The position numbers and the translations under genes are program-made. Below the pieces are notes generated by a model. The model was not told the origin of the DNA. It worked only from the letters and a program-made list of their open reading frames with translations, and did not search any database. Positions 6,901-8,081 of a stretch of DNA of 8,081 nt are shown here, piece by piece. The DNA comes from CAIOSQ01 sp044359885 (GTDB lineage Bacteria; Pseudomonadota; Alphaproteobacteria; CACIAM-22H2): NCBI GenBank assembly GCA_044359885.1, contig JBIKLI010000200.1:1-8081 (forward strand). The letters run 5' to 3'. Position 1 is the stretch's first letter. Each line of letters starts with the position of its first letter.

Positions 6901-8081
6901 ACCGCCGATTATTCCTACGCGACGACGAACGTCACCGCGTCGCTGGGCGCCGGCGGCGACGGCACGGCGAGCGCATCGCCGAGCGACATCGACACGCTGG
7001 TGTCGGTCGAGAACCTGACCGGCGGGTCGAATTCGGATCGCCTCGCCGGCAATAGCGACACCAACGTGCTGCGGGGCAATCTCGGCAACGACGTGCTGGA
7101 CGGGGCCGGCGGCAGCGACACCGCCGATTACGGCTATCTGACGACCGGGCTGACGGCGATGTTGAACGGCGCGGGCACCGCGACGGTGACCGCGGCGAAC
7201 GGCGATACCGACACGCTGATCTCGATCGAGAATATCCGCGGCGGCGGCGGCGACGACCGCCTCACCGGCGACGGCAACGCCAATGTCCTGCGTGGCAACG
7301 CGGGCAACGACGTTCTCGACGGCTCGGGTGGCGGCGATCTTGCCGATTATACCTATGTGACAGCCAACCTGGCCGTGACGCTCAACTCCTTGGGCACGGT
7401 GACCGTGGTCGCGGTCTCCGGCGGCGATACAGACACGCTGATCTCGATCGAGCACCTGGCGGGCGGCCTGGGTAACGACCTTCTGGTCGGTGACGGGCAG
7501 GCCAACAGGCTGTTCGGTCTTCCGCCATTTCCTGACGTGTTGCATTGGCCCGAAACGACCCCGGCGGATTACATCGCGAGCATCGCGGCCACGCCGGTCG
7601 GCTCGTTCATCGAGTATGATGGCTCCGACACGCTCCAGGGGCATGGTGGCGATGACTGGGTGATCGGCGGGTTGGGCGACAGCCTGTTCGGCGGCGACGG
7701 CAACGACATCCATTTCTATAACGGGAATATTCCGACATTGGGGCCGGCGCCGAGCCCGTCCCCCTCGCAAAACGGCGCGAGCGCCCCGCCGGGCGTGATC
7801 GAAGGCGGCGAAGGCAACGATCTCATCTATCTCGTCAATGCCGACATCGCGGCGCTGTCGATTGCGGGCGGGCTGGGTCTCGACACGCTCCTGCTGCGCA
7901 ACTACGCGGCCAACGCGTCGATCGACCTGTCCGACCCGCTCGCCTTCGAAGTCGTCAGCGTCGAGGCGATCGACCTGGCCGGGACCGGGGCGATGCGCCT
8001 GGCGCTGTCCGCGGCTGCCGTCGGCGAGATGACGGGCGGCGCCCAGCTGGTCGTTTCGGCGGATGCAAACGACACCATCGT
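631..8081 (+). CDS. Giant RTX/Ig-like repeat adhesin, probable type I secretion substrate (3' partial)
   Basis: One uninterrupted frame of 2,483 complete codons runs to the window edge with no stop. Start choice: an in-frame TGA at 604-606 leaves GTG 607, ATG 631 or ATG 640, none with a good ribosome site; ATG 631 is preferred. Layout by residue: N-terminal domain 1-108; hydrophobic stretch and lipobox-like LAAC 109-124; Gly/Thr linker 125-140; DGYI module 1, 141-370; SwmB-like domain 384-485; DGYI module 2, 489-711; twelve Ig-like domains 717-1939; SwmB-like domain 1940-2042; RTX blocks 2057-2399; C-terminal region from 2400. RTX nonapeptides (GGxGxDxLx) bind calcium and mark type I export; the secretion signal would lie just beyond the window. 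Expected role: long cell-surface or biofilm adhesin whose Ig rod stiffens with calcium. C124 is the only cysteine, typical of RTX proteins except for its placement. No catalytic domain is visible. RTX identity is firm; adhesion and retention are inferred. Confidence 0.93.
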   Translation, partial: MSDMTDPNPSSNASANAATDGGATAILRMRDGETSLALLLGGDGVPVAVRPGIQSGTLLDGVFVEAEDGALAARLADGAHGARRIEIPLEPTARQAFFAVWSAQSATARRGLGLGLLLLPLAACGGSGSGGGGTTATTTTGFVIDGYIAGATVFRDAPVGAGQMGNRQRDAGEEQTVSDLQATGTPGRFTLGGNLNHQIVAVGGTDVSTGNAFNGVLIAPAGSTVVTPLTTMVSILMTDPDGAGPLTGLSQSAALDQVGVAMGLSVAERSQILSTDPITANNANLYKAAVQLGNILNAVGTAAGGGAAAQQNAAFDIATQLATTIRNAPGAVDFSDINVLNTAIGNAGVTLSQADREAVAAKNARLRGADIDTIAEVDTVQDTPTPTGMTVDRGAQTVTLTFSEELDANNPPQASSFTVTTQIGGVATTNNVVSVAVSGRTVTLTLNSPFEAGQVDVAYADPTAGNDANAIQDLSGDDALSFTSGRVADGYVRGAQIWLDTNGDGVRDLNTGIVTNANGDFFLPAGLPSGTIVAVGGVNIDTGIPNTLEMRAPAGSTTVNPLTTLVQAVLDTNPALGSGGASVLVAQSLGLPAGTDLTRFDPLAVLAADPTSAGALAAQKAAASVATMVAIAGGSDQAASEAAIDSLAGQLTEAAARGTTLNLASGSVIGNVLTAAGSTDAGAGTATADALGAINSAANLGGISSAQSQALDAVAPVAPVALSAAATTSDTTPSIRVSLNVTAADGSAAVAGDIVSLREAGAQVATKVLTAADIAAGFADVVPNSPVSEGSHAFTATITDQAGNTSPISAAITVVIDTVAPSLPTIATVAGDNRINAAEQSSQITGTAEAGATVELTIGGNLRNVTASASGAWTYQLVAGDIAAMGQGDATIQARAIDAAGNRSGLASRDISIDTVAPNLVPVVTSVVDDLPTQTQLVSGAETDDQILQLSGTLARALDPGETVVVFDGETRLGVANVPLNGNSWSFDTPGLLNGPHSLTIRVEDAAGNLGAASTAFAVTVNTTLPAAVANITATPALVNTTTPVISGTIDTKAGALAPTDNVLVFNGTTLLGTATLDVARTSWSLTSPALTEGAQSLRAVVVNAAGNTGTPSSPFTMTVDLTAPSVTITDNVAGTTRSDITYTITFSEAVTGFTVGDVAVGNGTAGALTEVVKGSVFSLVVTPNAGVEGDVSVSIGAAAATDLAGNNNLAAATNFQPIDTKAPDQPVIAAVSGGAINASERAAGVAVTGTAEAGARVELAIGAAGTKYEDHWPEIQGESRQAVTTADSKGNWSYSLTGADLSFMGQGTVEVLARARDASGNAGAVKTTSVLVDTINPSLSALSLTGFTATQAGAVLVNSKDPELSFTAEAGATIAIDWNHQGTTDAVFDSLPVNRPDGLHSIRVRATDAAGNQTDRFLSYLQDTTAPGAGSIAAAPDGASFRVTFTESVASTLALSNLTLSGGSLGTGATIAAVDAAGGRASVFQITAGKGASIVPETTEFVFSGIKDAAGNTAATGVTFKAPAFDNVAPSATFTFNDPLLSRGETGTVTIKFSEAVSGFDRSDIALEGGGTLGNLQRLDEKTFSISYVPEDRFEGTAKFSIAADSYLDLIGNKGLAASGSVTVDTLAPTLKISANDASLGIGEKATLTFVFSEAPVNFVNGSVTAQNGSLGPITLNEGSGGKSFTAMFDPAPGIASGNANIRLDANFVFTDTAGNAGFVETVPSIAIDTVAPTVEISSSRGQLRAGETATITFTFSEAPSGFDLTDVVLPAGGGTLSALSGTGTTRTALFTPAANFEDGAEIRIESGSYADAAGNAGSTGSLSGQSFRIDTKAPALTITSDKTTLLAGETANITFAFSEDPGTSFTAADIAVAGGRLSSLSRSGNNFTALFTPTENAQGAGAEATIKVTEALYTDLAGNAGGAGSLAAPIAIDTRLPVFQSASVGADGKSLTLVYSEALKAQTIETARFGVSVDGLPVDLASVTVSGSNLVLALASADQQIIAGTQVTVSGGSDILDAAGNKVQAGFGVTAVTNNSGFVPPPIVETGDDSANVLGGARGNDTLSGAGGDDTLRGMGGRDRLDGGAGSDTADYSYATTNVTASLGAGGDGTASASPSDIDTLVSVENLTGGSNSDRLAGNSDTNVLRGNLGNDVLDGAGGSDTADYGYLTTGLTAMLNGAGTATVTAANGDTDTLISIENIRGGGGDDRLTGDGNANVLRGNAGNDVLDGSGGGDLADYTYVTANLAVTLNSLGTVTVVAVSGGDTDTLISIEHLAGGLGNDLLVGDGQANRLFGLPPFPDVLHWPETTPADYIASIAATPVGSFIEYDGSDTLQGHGGDDWVIGGLGDSLFGGDGNDIHFYNGNIPTLGPAPSPSPSQNGASAPPGVIEGGEGNDLIYLVNADIAALSIAGGLGLDTLLLRNYAANASIDLSDPLAFEVVSVEAIDLAGTGAMRLALSAAAVGEMTGGAQLVVSADANDTI
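955..1050 (+). other. Hydrophobic stretch with lipobox-like L-A-A-C and Gly/Thr linker
   Basis: Residues R109-R110 are followed by a Gly/Leu-rich hydrophobic run (111-121) and then L121-A122-A123-C124-G125, a textbook lipobox for signal peptidase II. A flexible Gly/Ser and then Thr-rich linker follows (125-140). C124 is the only cysteine in the 2,483 visible residues. The nearest in-frame ATG, GTG or TTG upstream is GTG 820-822, which would still leave C124 about 61 residues in, so a conventional signal peptide does not fit. The A122-A123 pair also recalls the di-alanine site of LapG-type periplasmic proteases. Confidence 0.55.
1051..1740 (+). repeat. DGYI/APAGST module, copy 1
   Basis: This segment starts with VIDGYIAGATVF (residues 143-154), continues through a beta-rich part with FTLGG and IVAVGGTD (199-206), then APAGSTVVTPLTT (219-231) and an Ala-rich helical tail to about residue 370. 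The second copy begins at 2095. Where copy 2 has a calcium-type D-x-N-x-D-G loop, copy 1 has a degenerate substitute (residues 156-174). The beta part is reminiscent of carboxypeptidase-regulatory or CnaB/SdrD-B-like sandwiches; the helical tail is not something I can name. Confidence 0.6.
1780..2085 (+). repeat. SwmB-like Ig domain 1
   Basis: Residues 384-485 show the pattern MTVDRGAQTVTLTFSEELD, then a VTLTLNSPFEAGQVDVAYADP strand pair and a terminal D-L-S-G motif. This is the layout of SwmB/bacterial Ig-like repeats found in large surface proteins. It separates the two DGYI/APAGST modules, and its relative at 6448-6756 closes the Ig array. The end-of-domain D-x-x-G-N motif is degenerate here (D-L-S-G-D). 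Confidence 0.55.
2095..2763 (+). repeat. DGYI/APAGST module, copy 2
   Basis: Residues 489-711 repeat the plan of copy 1: DGYVRGAQIWLD, then an intact calcium-type loop D500-x-N502-x-D504-G-V506-R-D508, a NGDFFLPAG strand, IVAVGGVNIDTG, APAGSTTVNPLTTLV, and an Ala-rich helical tail containing DLTRFDPLAVLAADP. The tail runs into the first Ig linker (DAVAP, 2764-2778). Divergence from copy 1 is large at residue level, so the duplication looks old or the module is a conserved family. Confidence 0.62.
2779..6447 (+). repeat. Array of twelve Ig-like domains with D-T-x-A-P linkers
   Basis: Thirteen linker motifs mark the domain borders; their first bases are 2764 (DAVAP), 3079, 3370, 3694 (NTTLP), 3991, 4288, 4630 (DTINP), 4900, 5209, 5506, 5818, 6124 and 6433 (DTRLP). 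Domains are 90-114 residues long. Each carries a D-x-x-G-N motif near its end (for example DQAGN, DAAGN, DLAGN, DLIGN). Types differ: domains 2 and 6 share the GTAEAGAxVEL...MGQG pattern (Big_6-like), 3 and 4 share a VVFDGETRLG / VLVFNGTTLLG pattern with a W-S core (Big_13-like), and 5 and 9-12 share the FSEAxxGF pattern (Big_12-like). Linker aspartates in such rods commonly bind calcium and stiffen the chain; this is family knowledge. Confidence 0.85.
6448..6756 (+). repeat. SwmB-like Ig domain 2
   Basis: Residues 1940-2042 contain GADGKSLTLVYSEAL, a LVLALASADQQI strand, VTVSGGSDILDAAGNKVQ and a final strand, which is the SwmB-type pattern seen also at 1780-2085. It lacks a following D-T-x-A-P linker; instead a Pro-rich hinge (FVPPPIVETGDD) leads into the RTX repeats. 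It probably caps the rod before the calcium-folding C-terminal part. Confidence 0.6.
6799..7512 (+). repeat. RTX nonapeptide blocks in a 73-residue composite tandem repeat
   Basis: Nonapeptides of the GGxGxDxLx type occur in blocks: GGARGNDTL, SGAGGDDTL, RGMGGRDRL, DGGAGSDTA (6799-6906); TGGSNSDRL, AGNSDTNVL, RGNLGNDVL, DGAGGSDTA (7018-7125); RGGGGDDRL, TGDGNANVL, RGNAGNDVL, DGSGGGDLA (7237-7344); AGGLGNDLL, VGDGQANRL (7459-7512). Between blocks is a non-RTX stretch starting DYxYxTxxLT and ending DTLxSIExL. The DY positions at 6907, 7126 and 7345 are exactly 219 bases apart. RTX blocks fold into calcium-filled beta-rolls after export. Confidence 0.9.
7618..7827 (+). repeat. Second RTX cluster with Pro-rich interruption
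   Basis: DGSDTL leads into QGHGGDDWV, IGGLGDSLF and GGDGNDIHF (7636-7716). A linker with PAPSPSPS (7717-7800) follows, then one more nonapeptide, EGGEGNDLI (7801-7827). The cluster is separated from the main blocks by a non-repetitive stretch at 7513-7617. The linker is probably disordered and splits the roll. Confidence 0.75.
7828..8081 (+). other. Start of the C-terminal post-RTX region (type I secretion end)
   Basis: From residue 2400 the RTX pattern stops. The chain shows GGLGLDTLLL, ASIDLSD, VVSVEAIDLAGTGAMRLALS and ends mid-domain after ADANDTIV. Motifs of the type IExIDLxGTGxxxLxLS followed by LxVxADxxDxV commonly come shortly before the C-terminus of alphaproteobacterial RTX proteins, where the uncleaved type I secretion signal resides. 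The stop codon is outside the window, probably within a few hundred bases. Confidence 0.6.

Noticed and set aside
6799..7512. DNA-level direct repeats as a possible CRISPR or mobile element
   Set aside because: The periodicity is coding (RTX nonapeptides in frame, 219-base units) with diverged third positions and no constant repeat/spacer structure, no terminal inverted repeats and no transposase.
793..7770. A 2,325-residue antisense open frame
   Set aside because: It is codon-aligned with the + strand gene, begins at TTG, and its translation is Arg/Gly/Asp/Ala-rich low-complexity sequence mirroring the RTX and Ig repeats. Its openness is explained by missing TTA, CTA and TCA codons in the sense gene.

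Overview
The window is about 8 kb of GC-rich DNA with strong G/C bias at third codon positions, all read on the + strand. It holds the 3' end of one gene, a 253-base intergenic gap, and the first 7,451 bases of a single giant gene that runs off the right edge. The codon use and the surface-protein modules suggest a Gram-negative proteobacterium, most likely an alphaproteobacterium. That assignment is inference, because no ribosomal or housekeeping gene is present.

Region by region: positions 1-377 encode the last 124 residues of a protein ending in a dockerin/EF-hand-like calcium site. Positions 378-630 contain a short hairpin after the stop, a plausible sigma70-type promoter (TTGAAG, 18 bases, TATTAT), a leader hairpin and an 8-base palindrome abutting the start codon. 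From 631 onward there is one unbroken frame of at least 2,483 codons. Its order is: an N-terminal domain of about 108 residues; a hydrophobic stretch ending in a lipobox-like L-A-A-C, which holds the only cysteine in the visible protein; a Gly/Thr linker; a DGYI/APAGST module; a SwmB-like Ig domain; a second DGYI/APAGST module; twelve Ig-like domains joined by D-T-x-A-P linkers; a second SwmB-like domain; RTX nonapeptide blocks in a composite repeat with an exact 73-residue period; a second RTX cluster; and the start of a C-terminal region of the type that precedes a type I secretion signal.

The giant gene is best read as a calcium-dependent RTX/Ig-like surface adhesin exported by a type I (ABC/MFP/TolC-like) system. 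The upstream gene appears to be another large calcium-binding extracellular protein, so the locus may be a cluster of surface or biofilm proteins. The transporter is not in view.

The most unusual signal is the lone cysteine in a lipobox about 124 residues from the start. This is too deep for an ordinary lipoprotein signal peptide, yet it lies where LapA-type adhesins carry their periplasmic retention module and protease site. The duplicated DGYI/APAGST module is the next best candidate for an undescribed domain. A 6.98-kb antisense reading frame is an artefact of codon avoidance.
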